Part shown: piece by piece, positions 15,903 through 23,638 of the stretch
Position numbering within the stretch: the stretch's first letter is position 1
Layout of the letters: each line of letters starts with the position of its first letter
Virus record (IMG/VR): IMGVR_UViG_3300048592_000358
Span: 1 to 32,299 of that record
Length of the DNA: 32,299 nucleotides
DNA from: a virus
Direction: 5' to 3' (one strand)
Notes under the pieces: model-generated
The model's input: only the letters and a program-made list of their open reading frames with translations
What the model was told of the DNA's origin: nothing
Databases searched by the model: none
Translations under genes and position numbers: made by a program

Positions 15903-16099
15903 GGCTTGTTTTTGGCCTTGGCCTTGGTGGGCTTGCCGTCGGCTTCCGGCGCGTCATCGGTGATGACCAGCGCCGGTTCGGCACGGATGGCCGCCCACTG
16001 CGCGGCATCGAGCGTGGCCGGGTCGATCTCCACGCCTTCGCGTGTGAAGTGGATTCCAGCGCGGCGGAAACCGCCTTCAAACTTGGTTTTCACAATCAT
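15899..16099 (-). CDS. Mu gp35-like (FluMu N-terminal domain) small head protein
   Basis: A 66-aa protein (MIVKTKFEGGFRRAGIHF...) with a compact N-terminal domain and a Lys-rich tail (GKPTKAKAKNKP). The KTKFEGGFRRAG...F opening is typical of the small HI1506/FluMu-type proteins found between capsid and gp36 in Mu-like phages. The ribosome-binding GAGGA lies after the intergenic hairpin. Exact role unknown. Confidence 0.75.
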   Translation of the reverse strand: MIVKTKFEGGFRRAGIHFTREGVEIDPATLDAAQWAAIRAEPALVITDDAPEADGKPTKAKAKNKP

Positions 16100-16116
16100 G
16101 GTGCGTTCCTCGGAAG

Positions 16117-16138
16117 GGCCGGCGCCGCAGCGCCGGCC
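16117..16138. terminator. Strong hairpin after the capsid gene, no U-tract
   Basis: GGCCGGCGC (16117-16125) and GCGCCGGCC (16130-16138) form a perfect 9-bp GC stem with a 4-nt loop. On the minus strand it is followed by CTTCCGAGGAACG, so it lacks a U-tract. It may be a partial terminator or mRNA-stabilising hairpin that sets capsid mRNA above the genes that follow. Confidence 0.4.
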
Positions 16139-16145
16139 GGGTGCA

Positions 16146-17057
16146 TCAGGTCAACCATGGCGTGGCCACCAGCTCGGCACTGCCGGCCCACTCGTTGCCG
16201 CCGTTTTCGTCCTTCACCAGCAGCTTGCGGCCTGCGCCTTCCAGTACGGGCGGCACCACCAAGGTGGTGGGCGTGATGCCCAGCGGGCGGCCACCATCGG
16301 CCTTGAAGGCCTGCATCGCGGCACGTGCGGCGGCGTAGTTGGCAGCGGTCAGCGGCTGGTTGCTGGCATAGGCCAGTTGCCAGAAGCCATAACCCACGTT
16401 GCCGCGGCTATCCGCGCCAAAGCGGAACTGGTTGTTGGTGAACACCTGCTCATCATCCAGCTTGGTCATTGCCGTCAACACCGGCGCTTTGCGCTGCTGG
16501 TAGATGATCGGCTTCAAGGCGCGGCCGGTGTCCAGCAGATACCAAATCTTGCCGGTCGGGCGCGCGGTCAGGTCCACATCGTGGTTGGCGGTGCTGACGG
16601 CCGTGCCGGTGCCATCGGCATTGGGGTACACCGGGTGATCGCTGTCGAAGAAATACTGGCCGTCGTAGCACAGCGTGCTGCGGCCATCGGCAAGCGCCTT
16701 GAACACCATCTCATCGGGTTGGGCCTTGGCGGCGCGGCCCATCTCGGCAAACAGCGGGCTGTACACGCCCACGTTGTCATCCTCGATGTCGGTGCGCAGC
16801 ACGCCCACGGTGGATTCCCAATTCTTGTTGGTGATGCTGTAGCCGCTGGCTGCAATGTCCTTGACCGTGCGCGTGCCTACCCATTCGCGGAAGGCGGGGA
16901 ACTGGCCAAGCCAGGCATAGGTGCTGGACTTGGTGGCGCTCGGCACCACGGTGGCGACCTTTTCGAACTGGGTTGGGGTGTCGGCCAGGGCCTGCTGGAA
17001 TTCGCGGCGGTAGCCGACGAACAGAGCCTGTACCAGGGCGGAAGAAAGAATGGCCAT
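16146..17057 (-). CDS. Major capsid protein, Mu gpT family
   Basis: A 303-aa protein, near the length of Mu gpT (305). The sequence opens MAILSSALVQALFVGYRREFQQAL and contains AWLGQFPAFREWVGTRTVKDI, YFFDSDHPVYPN and KLLVKDENGGNEWAG, all typical of the Mu head subunit family (HK97 fold). It follows the protease/scaffold gene by 20 nt and is preceded by a GAGGA ribosome-binding site. A strong hairpin lies just after its stop. Confidence 0.95.
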   Translation of the reverse strand: MAILSSALVQALFVGYRREFQQALADTPTQFEKVATVVPSATKSSTYAWLGQFPAFREWVGTRTVKDIAASGYSITNKNWESTVGVLRTDIEDDNVGVYSPLFAEMGRAAKAQPDEMVFKALADGRSTLCYDGQYFFDSDHPVYPNADGTGTAVSTANHDVDLTARPTGKIWYLLDTGRALKPIIYQQRKAPVLTAMTKLDDEQVFTNNQFRFGADSRGNVGYGFWQLAYASNQPLTAANYAAARAAMQAFKADGGRPLGITPTTLVVPPVLEGAGRKLLVKDENGGNEWAGSAELVATPWLT

Positions 17058-17077
17058 ATCAGTGTGTCCTCGTCAGG

Positions 17078-17608
17078 TCAGACCGCACGCGCGGCAGTGA
17101 AATCGGCTTGGCTGATGCCCAGCAGACGGCAGGCTTCGGCCTCGGCCGCATTGAGCGCAGCAGGCTTGCCCGTATCGGGCTGGCGCGTGCCAAGGCCCGA
17201 GGCGCCGCCAATCTCCGGCGCGGCCGCGCAGAAGGCGCGGAAGCGTTCCAGCCCTGCCGCATCGGCGCAGCTGGCGCGATGGTAGGCCTCGGTGGCTGGG
17301 GTGATCTTGCCGGCGGTGAGTGCCTCGCCGATGGCGGTATCCACGGCGGCCTGATGCGTGGCCGCGTCGCGCGCCTGGATGGCGTTCTCGGCATTGGTGG
17401 CGCGGGCGACCAGGGCGTCGTAATCGGCGCGGGGCACGTAGCGGTCGAGTGAAGGCTGGGCCTTTTCGGCATTCAGCGCGCGGGCGCTGGCGTCATCGGC
17501 GGCGGCCTTGATGGCGTTGATGGCGGTGGCGACGGCATCATCGGCCGCGTCGGCCGCAAGGCCCAGCGCAGTCATGATCGCCGCAACGAGTGCTGCGGAT
17601 CGGTTCAT
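17078..17608 (-). CDS. Internal in-frame scaffold protein (Mu gpZ equivalent)
   Basis: An in-frame ATG at 17608 (residue 157 of the protease) is preceded by GAGGA with an eight-base spacer, a better site than that of the full-length gene. It would give a 176-aa Ala-rich helical protein equal to the scaffold half. Mu makes its scaffold Z by the same internal start within gene I. Inferred from the site and the family precedent. Confidence 0.7.
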   Translation of the reverse strand: MNRSAALVAAIMTALGLAADAADDAVATAINAIKAAADDASARALNAEKAQPSLDRYVPRADYDALVARATNAENAIQARDAATHQAAVDTAIGEALTAGKITPATEAYHRASCADAAGLERFRAFCAAAPEIGGASGLGTRQPDTGKPAALNAAEAEACRLLGISQADFTAARAV

Positions 17609-18076
17609 CGGTGATTCCTCACGGTGGTTGAGCGCCTGCAAATGCAGGTTGGGGGAATTGGTCAGCCCGGCGGATACCAGGCGCGACACGCGGCCGGTCG
17701 TCGGGTCGTAATCAAAGGCCGGCGACAGGTAGCGGTATTCACGGGCGGAAACTTCATTGCGGCCGCGCTCGGTCCACGTCACCGCGCCCCATAGCGACCC
17801 ATCCTCGATGGATAGCGATTCGATCCAGCCGGCCGCGGGCGATTCCTCACCCTTGGGGGCTTTCAGCTCGTTGGCGTGGTTGCGGTCGATGGGCAAGGCC
17901 ACGCGGCCGGCAGCGAACGCGGCCAGCACCGCTGCGGCCGATTCGGCATCGAACGTCCAGGCGCGGCCATCGCGGCCGGTGATGCGCGGCCCGGCCGGGA
18001 TCAACTGCACCCGCTCGGGCGCGCCGACGGCGGTGGCGGGCAGTTCAATGCAAAGGGCGAGCGTGGGTCGTGTCAT
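17078..18076 (-). CDS. Head maturation protease, Mu gpI family
   Basis: A 332-aa protein that cleaves scaffold and itself during capsid maturation. Residues about 1-150 are the protease: PIDRNHANE places a likely catalytic His at 67 and YRYLSPAF a likely Ser at 118, followed by the VSRLVSAGLTNSPNLHL strand typical of Mu-like proteases. Residues 157-332 are Ala/Asp-rich helices that act as scaffold. The ribosome-binding site before the ATG at 18076 is weak. It is the first gene after a 236-nt regulatory gap. Catalytic residues are assigned by family pattern. Confidence 0.9.
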   Translation of the reverse strand: MTRPTLALCIELPATAVGAPERVQLIPAGPRITGRDGRAWTFDAESAAAVLAAFAAGRVALPIDRNHANELKAPKGEESPAAGWIESLSIEDGSLWGAVTWTERGRNEVSAREYRYLSPAFDYDPTTGRVSRLVSAGLTNSPNLHLQALNHREESPMNRSAALVAAIMTALGLAADAADDAVATAINAIKAAADDASARALNAEKAQPSLDRYVPRADYDALVARATNAENAIQARDAATHQAAVDTAIGEALTAGKITPATEAYHRASCADAAGLERFRAFCAAAPEIGGASGLGTRQPDTGKPAALNAAEAEACRLLGISQADFTAARAV

Positions 18077-18108
18077 GCCGCCAGCATCGGGCGCGGGCGG
18101 AATGCATC

Positions 18109-18128
18109 GGTGAGGAAGCCCTCCCCCG
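18109..18128 (-). promoter_or_regulatory. 20-nt element, copy 2 (before protease gene)
   Basis: On the minus strand it reads CGGGGGAGGGCTTCCTCACC. It matches the copy at 26429-26448 in 19 of 20 positions and ends 32 nt before the protease ATG. Both copies lie in the only large gaps upstream of late operons, so a common promoter, activator site or leader motif is likely. Confidence 0.55.
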
Positions 18129-18189
18129 CGTTTCGGGGTGGATTTCGGGCAAAACAGGGCTCAGACGGTCACAGCCGCGTCGCGCTCAA

Positions 18190-18216
18190 TTCAAACTCGT
18201 TCAAACCCCGTTTAAA
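18190..18216. repeat. Helically phased TTCAAA/TTTAAA array
   Basis: On the plus strand TTCAAA (18190), TTCAAA (18200) and TTTAAA (18211) recur at 10 and 11 bp, one per helical turn, in an AT-rich patch surrounded by GC-rich DNA. This is the pattern of a bent or protein-bound site. Confidence 0.5.
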
Positions 18217-18270
18217 ACCGCGCAGGAGCCGATCCAATGGACAGGGTGGCACGGTGACCGCACTCAGACG

Positions 18271-18301
18271 CCGCCTGAGCCGCCCAGCGCCGCTCAGGCG
18301 G
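18271..18301. terminator. Perfect 10-bp hairpin next to gpG stop
   Basis: CCGCCTGAGC (18271-18280) pairs with GCTCAGGCGG (18292-18301). TTTT follows on the plus strand and AAAA precedes on the minus strand, so as an intrinsic terminator it is better placed for plus-strand transcripts. In the phage direction it may still act as a weak terminator or 3-prime-end stabiliser after gpG. Confidence 0.45.
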
Positions 18302-18312
18302 TTTTGGGAAAA

Positions 18313-18840
18313 TCAGCCCTTGATGGCTTTTTCGAGGTGCCGAGTTGCCAGCTTGGTGATGATCCCCTGGTCGGCGACGGACAAGCCCAAGAACGGCCGC
18401 GCCGGGATATCTGCCCAGGGTGTCTTCCCGCCGGCGAAGCTGTGCTTGGCGGCGCCGAACTGCTGCACGCCGGCGTACACCATCGGGCTACCGATCTCCA
18501 CATAGTCTGAGCTTGCGCGGTAGTTGATGGTGGTCGATAGCGCGCGGGTTTCGCCGATCAGTGGTTTCTTGCCGGCCAGCCGCGCCGCGCCGGATTTGGT
18601 CACGCGGCCTTTCTTGTCCAGCCCGCTCTTGTACTTGCCAGCCAAGTTCACATAGGTGGATTCCGCATTGGGCGCCCAGCGTGATCCATCGGGCGCGGTG
18701 CTGGTCTGGAATCGCTGCTTGGTGGTTTCGGTCAGTTGCTCGCCAAGCTCTTGCATCAAGGGGCGCATGTTCGTTGCCGCGTCGCGCAAGCGCACGAACA
18801 GGGCTTGGGTTTCGGTGTCGATCACTTCGATCTTGATCAC
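18313..18840 (-). CDS. Virion morphogenesis protein, Mu gpG family
   Basis: A 175-aa protein. GTG at 18840 is chosen as the start because AAGGAG lies seven bases upstream; the longer reading has no such site. LGEQLTETTKQRFQTSTAPDGSRWAPN and RPFLGLSVAD match the phage virion morphogenesis (Mu G, P2 gpS-like) family, which acts in tail completion or head-tail joining. It follows gpF after an 84-nt gap with no clear signal and closes the upper late operon. Confidence 0.85.
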   Translation of the reverse strand: MIKIEVIDTETQALFVRLRDAATNMRPLMQELGEQLTETTKQRFQTSTAPDGSRWAPNAESTYVNLAGKYKSGLDKKGRVTKSGAARLAGKKPLIGETRALSTTINYRASSDYVEIGSPMVYAGVQQFGAAKHSFAGGKTPWADIPARPFLGLSVADQGIITKLATRHLEKAIKG

Positions 18841-18924
18841 GGCTATACTCCTTGGCAGCAGCGTCGTGGCATGCCTGTCGTCCGGCTCATACCCGGGAAC
18901 GTTTAGGACGTGGACCAAAGCGGG

Positions 18925-20178
18925 TCATGACGCTGCGATCTTCTTGATCCAAAAAGACAGCAGCGCAAGCGACTTGCGCCCGCCGCGAATCTCCCACACC
19001 GACACAAACTCCTCATCGCCGAAGCGGCGACGCATAAGTATGACCGGCTGCCCGGTGGACCAGCCGACACCAGCATCCTCGACCGCATCAGGATTGGACA
19101 GTATCTGTGGCAAGCGGGCGTAATCCGCTGCGGTGACGGCACGCTGGCCGCGCCTCGATTCCACTGCAGCATCCCCGTGCTTGCTGAGGACGTGACCCAC
19201 TACGCTGCGATCCATCGCATAGTCGAATCCCGCCACGGCCCGCCCCGACAAGTGCTGCACCATCGCCGCCTGTTCGGAGGTCAGCAGCCCCAATGTTCGA
19301 TACGGCGGCACGTCCAAGTTATCGCGCCCCTCAAGAATGCGCTGCGCATACAGCCGCGTGTCGGTCGCCACCGATGGCAGTGCGCGATAGGCCTGGGCCA
19401 GCGCATCGCGTTGTGCTTCCGGCACGCCCTGCATGTACGCCTTGGCCAAGGTGTAATCCCAGTGCTGGGTTTTGGCTGCCATCTGTGCCACGGCATCACT
19501 GACCGTGTCGCCGGGCGCATAGTCCCAGCCCTTGCCGATGCCGATGGGCGCGCCGGTCTTGGGGTCGATGGCTTGCCAGTCATCGGGCAGGGATTTGTTC
19601 GGATCGCCGCCCAGCGCCGTGGCATCCTCAGGATTGCGCAGGCCCACCACGCGGCAGCTGCAGCCCCAGCCATTGGGTGGGTAGTGCGCTTTCCAGAATG
19701 GATGGTCGGCGGGTAGCACCAACCCATCCCACGCAAGGTGTTGCATGCGCGGCTCCACGCTGTCGCCATGCTTGTACAGGTAGTGCGTAAAGCCACCATC
19801 GCGCAGTTGCGCCAATCGCCCTGCGGCGTAGCTGGTGGCGATATTGGTGCGGTAGATGGTGCGTGTGCGCCAGTTGACCTCGCCGTTGTAGGCCCATCCA
19901 TGCTTGGCCACGATGGCCTGAAAATCCTTGCGGAATGCCTCGATGCCCACGCCCTCGGTGACAGCACGATCCACGGCGGCGCCAAGGTCGGCAAGCAAGT
20001 CGGCCGATTGCGCACCGGCCACCATGAAGCCACGGTCGTGCGCTGCGCGCAGCATGTCGGTCCATGTGGCGGTCGGCACGAGGTTGCCCAGCTTGGCGCG
20101 AAAGAACGCCACCTGCTCGGCAAACGGGCGCTTGAGCACGCCCGCAATGGCAGGGTCGCGGTTGGCGGTATCAGCCAC
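18925..20178 (-). CDS. Mu gpF-like minor head protein with C-terminal BECR-type domain
   Basis: A 417-aa protein. Residues about 60-180 are the phage Mu F / SPP1 gp7 head morphogenesis domain, ending in the diagnostic HPFWKAHYPPNGWGCSCRV segment. It binds the portal and may be ejected with DNA. Residues about 285-417 are an additional module: YAMDRSVVGHVLSKHGD (His 329, His 334), then ADYARLPQILSNPDAVED and ILMRRRFGDEEFVSVWEIR. That order matches the phage-Barnase-EndoU-ColicinE5/D-RelE-like (PBECR) nuclease fold known to be fused to phage head proteins. Overlaps the portal stop by eight bases. Domain call is by pattern; nuclease activity is not shown. Confidence 0.85.
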   Translation of the reverse strand: MADTANRDPAIAGVLKRPFAEQVAFFRAKLGNLVPTATWTDMLRAAHDRGFMVAGAQSADLLADLGAAVDRAVTEGVGIEAFRKDFQAIVAKHGWAYNGEVNWRTRTIYRTNIATSYAAGRLAQLRDGGFTHYLYKHGDSVEPRMQHLAWDGLVLPADHPFWKAHYPPNGWGCSCRVVGLRNPEDATALGGDPNKSLPDDWQAIDPKTGAPIGIGKGWDYAPGDTVSDAVAQMAAKTQHWDYTLAKAYMQGVPEAQRDALAQAYRALPSVATDTRLYAQRILEGRDNLDVPPYRTLGLLTSEQAAMVQHLSGRAVAGFDYAMDRSVVGHVLSKHGDAAVESRRGQRAVTAADYARLPQILSNPDAVEDAGVGWSTGQPVILMRRRFGDEEFVSVWEIRGGRKSLALLSFWIKKIAAS

Positions 20179-21736
20179 GCGGCGACTCCTGCTCGATGTC
20201 GTAGCGGCCGGCCAATTCGGCCGCAGCGCTGGCCATGGCCATCACCTCGGCCAGTTGCTCCAGTGGCAGGCCGGTATAGGCCTCATCCAGCGCCGTGCGC
20301 AGGCTGGCCATGTCTGGCGCTTCCTCCACCAATTGCTGTATGTGGGCAATGATCGTGTCCCACGCGGTGCCGGCCTGCGCATCCAAGGCGTTGGCCAGTG
20401 CCGTGATTGGGGTCGCGGACGGTTCCACGCTGTCGCCCTGCACATTCATCGCCCGATTGAACGCCATGGGCGCGGGGTTTGACGGGGCTTTGAGCAGGGC
20501 CGCACCGGGGTCGGGATCGGGCAGGCCCAGCTTGTCGCGGATGATGGATTGCTCCACCTCCATGCCCAGCGGCACCAGTTTCTCCAGCGCATTCACCAAC
20601 AGCTCGGTGTTTTCAGGTTTAGGCACCACCAGCTGCAGGCGCGGATAGTCACCGGGAGTGAAATTGAGGTCGCAGAACGGCTGCACCAACTGCGCTTGCA
20701 GGGTGTTGCTGAGCGCCCGCGCGTCGGCGGTCATGATGTCCAGGCGCACGATCTGGTGTACTTGGGCTTGGCTCAGGGATGCGCCGTCGTCGGCGGTCAT
20801 GGTCTGGCCGAGCACGCCCTTGCTGATTTGCTTGTCCCAGAACTCCGACAGGGTTTTGAAGAACTCGCCTGCGCCGGTCGTTTGCGCGGCTTGCTCGAAC
20901 TCGACGCGCATCGAGTCCGGCATCACCGCCGCCGCATCGCTGCCGAGGTTCGCAACCGCTGCCATCAGCTTGGCAATGTCATCCTTGGTGGCCTGCGGGC
21001 CGTACTTGCCCACCCGCATCGGCAAGCCGTAGATGTCGGCAAAGGCCATCCAGTCGCGCCATGTCCAGGCCTTGCACATGCAGGCCACGGCGGCCAAGCG
21101 CGCCAGCCCGCCACGGATCGGCAGGCCCGATCGAATCTTGGGCGTATGCACGATGAACTTGTACGGCGGCAGCGGCAGGCCATTCACGGCATCGCCGGCG
21201 TCGATCAGGCGCAGCTCGGTGCCGGTGTCGCGGTCGTAGGTGAAAAACCGTGGATCGCGGGCGATGAACTGCGGCCGCCACAACGCGCCAGAGCGATCCC
21301 ACACAATTTCCGCTACCGCAAAACCTTTGCCGAGTGCGTCAACCAGGTGCGCCACCATCTCGCCGAACTGGGCGCTGTCCACGATCTCGCGCACCGCATC
21401 GGCGCGGCGCACGTCCTCGGGTTTGTCGCTGGCCGCATCCACGCGCACATCCAGCCCAACCAGTGCCAGCTTGCGGGTGCCGAGCACGCTGGCGTAGTGC
21501 AGGTCCTTTTCTTCCATTTCCTCGGCAAGGGTCAGGTATTCGTAGGCATCGCCTGCGGCGGCCGCATCGAGAATCCCGCGCAGCCGCGCCGGGGTGATGT
21601 CGCCCAAGGCGCTGTGCCAGGCCTGCCGGATGCCGGCCAGGCTCGGCGCGGACAACTCATCACGCAGCACCGATTGCGTGGGCGGGGTGATGCGCTGCAA
21701 GGCGCGATGGATCGAATGGCGCAAGCGGTCGAACAT
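20171..21736 (-). CDS. Portal protein, Mu gp29 / DUF935 family
   Basis: A 521-aa protein, close to Mu gp29 in length. It forms the dodecameric ring for DNA entry and exit. Sequence features typical of DUF935 include ISPARLRGILDAAAAGDAYEYLTLAEEMEEKDLHYASVL-type opening (around residues 46-85), GKGFAVAEIVWDRSG, the DIYGLPMRVGKYG segment and the QLVQPFCDLNF region. GGAGG lies nine bases before the ATG at 21736. It stands between terminase and gpF, as in Mu. Confidence 0.95.
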   Translation of the reverse strand: MFDRLRHSIHRALQRITPPTQSVLRDELSAPSLAGIRQAWHSALGDITPARLRGILDAAAAGDAYEYLTLAEEMEEKDLHYASVLGTRKLALVGLDVRVDAASDKPEDVRRADAVREIVDSAQFGEMVAHLVDALGKGFAVAEIVWDRSGALWRPQFIARDPRFFTYDRDTGTELRLIDAGDAVNGLPLPPYKFIVHTPKIRSGLPIRGGLARLAAVACMCKAWTWRDWMAFADIYGLPMRVGKYGPQATKDDIAKLMAAVANLGSDAAAVMPDSMRVEFEQAAQTTGAGEFFKTLSEFWDKQISKGVLGQTMTADDGASLSQAQVHQIVRLDIMTADARALSNTLQAQLVQPFCDLNFTPGDYPRLQLVVPKPENTELLVNALEKLVPLGMEVEQSIIRDKLGLPDPDPGAALLKAPSNPAPMAFNRAMNVQGDSVEPSATPITALANALDAQAGTAWDTIIAHIQQLVEEAPDMASLRTALDEAYTGLPLEQLAEVMAMASAAAELAGRYDIEQESPRG

Positions 21737-21739
21737 GGG

Positions 21740-23074
21740 TCAATCCTCCCGGCGCGTGCGCCAGCCGGCGCCGCGCCGAATCAGGCGCGGCAGGTCGGCG
21801 GACGGGGTCACGCGGTGATAGTCGAAGGTTTCCGCGCCGGTGTCGGCCGCGTTCAAGGCCAGAAAGCACGCCCACGCACGGTCGGCATGGCCGGCGCTGT
21901 CCGAGTCGGCCACAAAGCGCGGCGTGCCGGTGGGGCCGGTCACTTTCTTGAGCTTGTGCAAATCGGCACGCAGTGCGTGATCGCCCTCGGGGATGCGAAT
22001 CTGACGATCCTCGAAGGCCTGCTTGCCGCGCGTGGCCAGGGTGATCTTGTTGGGGCCGGTGAACAGCACGCCTTCGATGCGCGCCTCACCATGCCGGCGC
22101 TGCGCATCCTGCACGGGTTTTTCGCCCATGCCGGTCTGGTCCATGCACACCCGCACCACGCGATAGCGCTGCATTACGTCATCCAGCAAGGCGTCCTGCT
22201 CGGCAAAGCTCACGCCACGGCGGGCAATGACTTCGCGCGTCCAGTACACATCGCCCACTTGCTCCACCACCCAGATCACGAACAGGTCGTTGCGTGCGGC
22301 AATGTCCACGCCCACGTAGCAGGCGCCGCCCTGGTAGGCGTCCGGCTCGCCGGCATCGGCGTGTTCGCAGGCGCTGATCAATTCGAACGATAGCCAGGCG
22401 TGCGCTTCATCCAGCCATTTGAGCTCGTACTCCTGCGCCCAGGCATCTTCGTCACCCACGCCGCGGCGCAGTTCCTCGATGTCGCGCGGCAGGCCATCGG
22501 CCACCGCCTGATAGATGTCGGTCTGGTGTTTTTTCCACACCGGATCGCTGGCCGTCATCAGCTCGTAGAACTTGTTGGCCTTGCCGTTTGGCGTGGAAAT
22601 CACCCGCAGCTTGAGGCCGGGCTTGGAAATCACCGGAAACAGCGCCCGCCAGATCGCGCGGCTGTCCTGATGGAAGGCGAACTCGTCCAACAGCACGTTT
22701 GCACTGAAGCCGCGCGCGGTGTCCGGGTTGGCCGGCAGCGCGGTGATGCGGCTGCCGCCTGGCAGCTCCACCTCCAGCGATCGGATACCCGCATCAAACG
22801 GCAGGTCAAGCTCCTTGAACCCGGCTTGCAAGGCGTGCAAATGTAGTTTCACGCCCTCGTTCATCGCCTCGCGCGCCTGGCGCTCGCCACGGCTCAGGAT
22901 CACCCAGCGCGCTCGTTTGCCCGCCACCTCGGCGCGGATGCAGTCGAGCACGATCTCCAGCGTCGAGGTGAAAGTCTTGCCGCACTGGCGCGCGAACATC
23001 GCGCACTTGAAACGTGATTCATCCTGCAGCCAGCGCCGCTGATACGGGAACAGCTGGAGCGCCGGATCACTCAT
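21740..23074 (-). CDS. Terminase large subunit, Mu gp28 family
   Basis: A 444-aa packaging motor. The ATPase has Walker A at residues 28-34 (ARQCGKT), Walker B at 127-132 (VLLDEF) and a coupling motif near 159-165 (ISTPNGK). The RNase H-like headful nuclease begins at GVDIAARND (Asp 257), with a further Asp in VVRVCMDQTG. It is shorter than Mu gp28 (about 550 aa), but all motifs are present. Its start overlaps the gp27-like stop by ATGA. In Mu-like phages packaging starts at the phage end and takes flanking host DNA. Confidence 0.95.
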   Translation of the reverse strand: MSDPALQLFPYQRRWLQDESRFKCAMFARQCGKTFTSTLEIVLDCIRAEVAGKRARWVILSRGERQAREAMNEGVKLHLHALQAGFKELDLPFDAGIRSLEVELPGGSRITALPANPDTARGFSANVLLDEFAFHQDSRAIWRALFPVISKPGLKLRVISTPNGKANKFYELMTASDPVWKKHQTDIYQAVADGLPRDIEELRRGVGDEDAWAQEYELKWLDEAHAWLSFELISACEHADAGEPDAYQGGACYVGVDIAARNDLFVIWVVEQVGDVYWTREVIARRGVSFAEQDALLDDVMQRYRVVRVCMDQTGMGEKPVQDAQRRHGEARIEGVLFTGPNKITLATRGKQAFEDRQIRIPEGDHALRADLHKLKKVTGPTGTPRFVADSDSAGHADRAWACFLALNAADTGAETFDYHRVTPSADLPRLIRRGAGWRTRRED

Positions 23075-23637
23075 AGGTCATAGGCCGCCTTGATGACCGC
23101 CGCCACAGCGGCAGGGTCCAGTGCGCCACTGGCGCCCAGGGCCTCGATCTTTTCGCGCTGCTCGCGCAAGGCCATCTCACGCGCCTCGGCGGCAATCTTG
23201 GCGCGACGCGATACGCCCATGCGGCGCGCATCGTTCACCTTCACCGCAATGGCCGCAAAGCGGGCCGCATCCTCGGTTTTCAGCTCGCCGCCAGTGCGCG
23301 CTTGCTGCACGGCCTTGATGGCAAACACGGTCGCCGCTTGGGTGAGGTAATCCGCCGCTGCCTCGCCGAACTGGTCGCCGGTGCCGCCAAACACCGCCTT
23401 GGCGGCGGTCTCGATCTCCATCAGCTCGTGCATGTCCTCGCGGATGCCTTGCTCGTGGCGGTGCAGGGCGCTGCGCGACACCTCGGCCGCAGGTTCGCCC
23501 GGCCAGCGCCGGCGCAGGTCGGCAATCAATTCATCCAGCGTCATCGAGCCTGCGCGGATGGCGCGCTCGATATAGGCCCGCTGCTCTTCCGGCAGGCGCG
23601 TGATGCTGGAGGTCTTGCGCCGGCGCAGGCGAGCCAT
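23071..23637 (-). CDS. Mu gp27-like protein (DUF3486), probable small terminase
   Basis: A 188-aa protein. The opening ARLRRRKTSSITRLPEEQRAYIERAI and SMTLDELIADLRRRWP, followed by SRSALHRHEQGI, are diagnostic of DUF3486 (Mu gp27). The N-terminus looks like a helix-turn-helix that could bind DNA, consistent with a small terminase placed directly before the large subunit. The ATG at 23637 is one base after the previous stop; the longer frame overlaps the upstream gene and is rejected. Confidence 0.9.
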   Translation of the reverse strand: MARLRRRKTSSITRLPEEQRAYIERAIRAGSMTLDELIADLRRRWPGEPAAEVSRSALHRHEQGIREDMHELMEIETAAKAVFGGTGDQFGEAAADYLTQAATVFAIKAVQQARTGGELKTEDAARFAAIAVKVNDARRMGVSRRAKIAAEAREMALREQREKIEALGASGALDPAAVAAVIKAAYDL

Positions 23638-23638
23638 G

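Larger units (their letters stand above)
18077..18312 (-). promoter_or_regulatory. Intergenic control region before the capsid operon
   Basis: This 236-nt gap is one of the two large breaks in the late genes. It holds no convincing ORF. It contains the 20-nt element shared with the gap after mor (18109-18128), a TTCAAA array in helical phase (18190-18216) and a perfect hairpin next to the gpG stop (18271-18301). No clear sigma70 -35/-10 pair is visible, so a promoter here would need an activator. Function is inferred from layout. Confidence 0.5.

Noticed and set aside
15375-17285. 636-aa plus-strand ORF
   Set aside because: Lies opposite gp36, gp35 and capsid genes. Its composition (Arg, Gly, Ala, His rich, no domain) is that of a GC-rich antisense shadow.
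20549-22393. 614-aa plus-strand ORF
   Set aside because: Opposite portal and terminase, both well recognised; low-complexity shadow translation.
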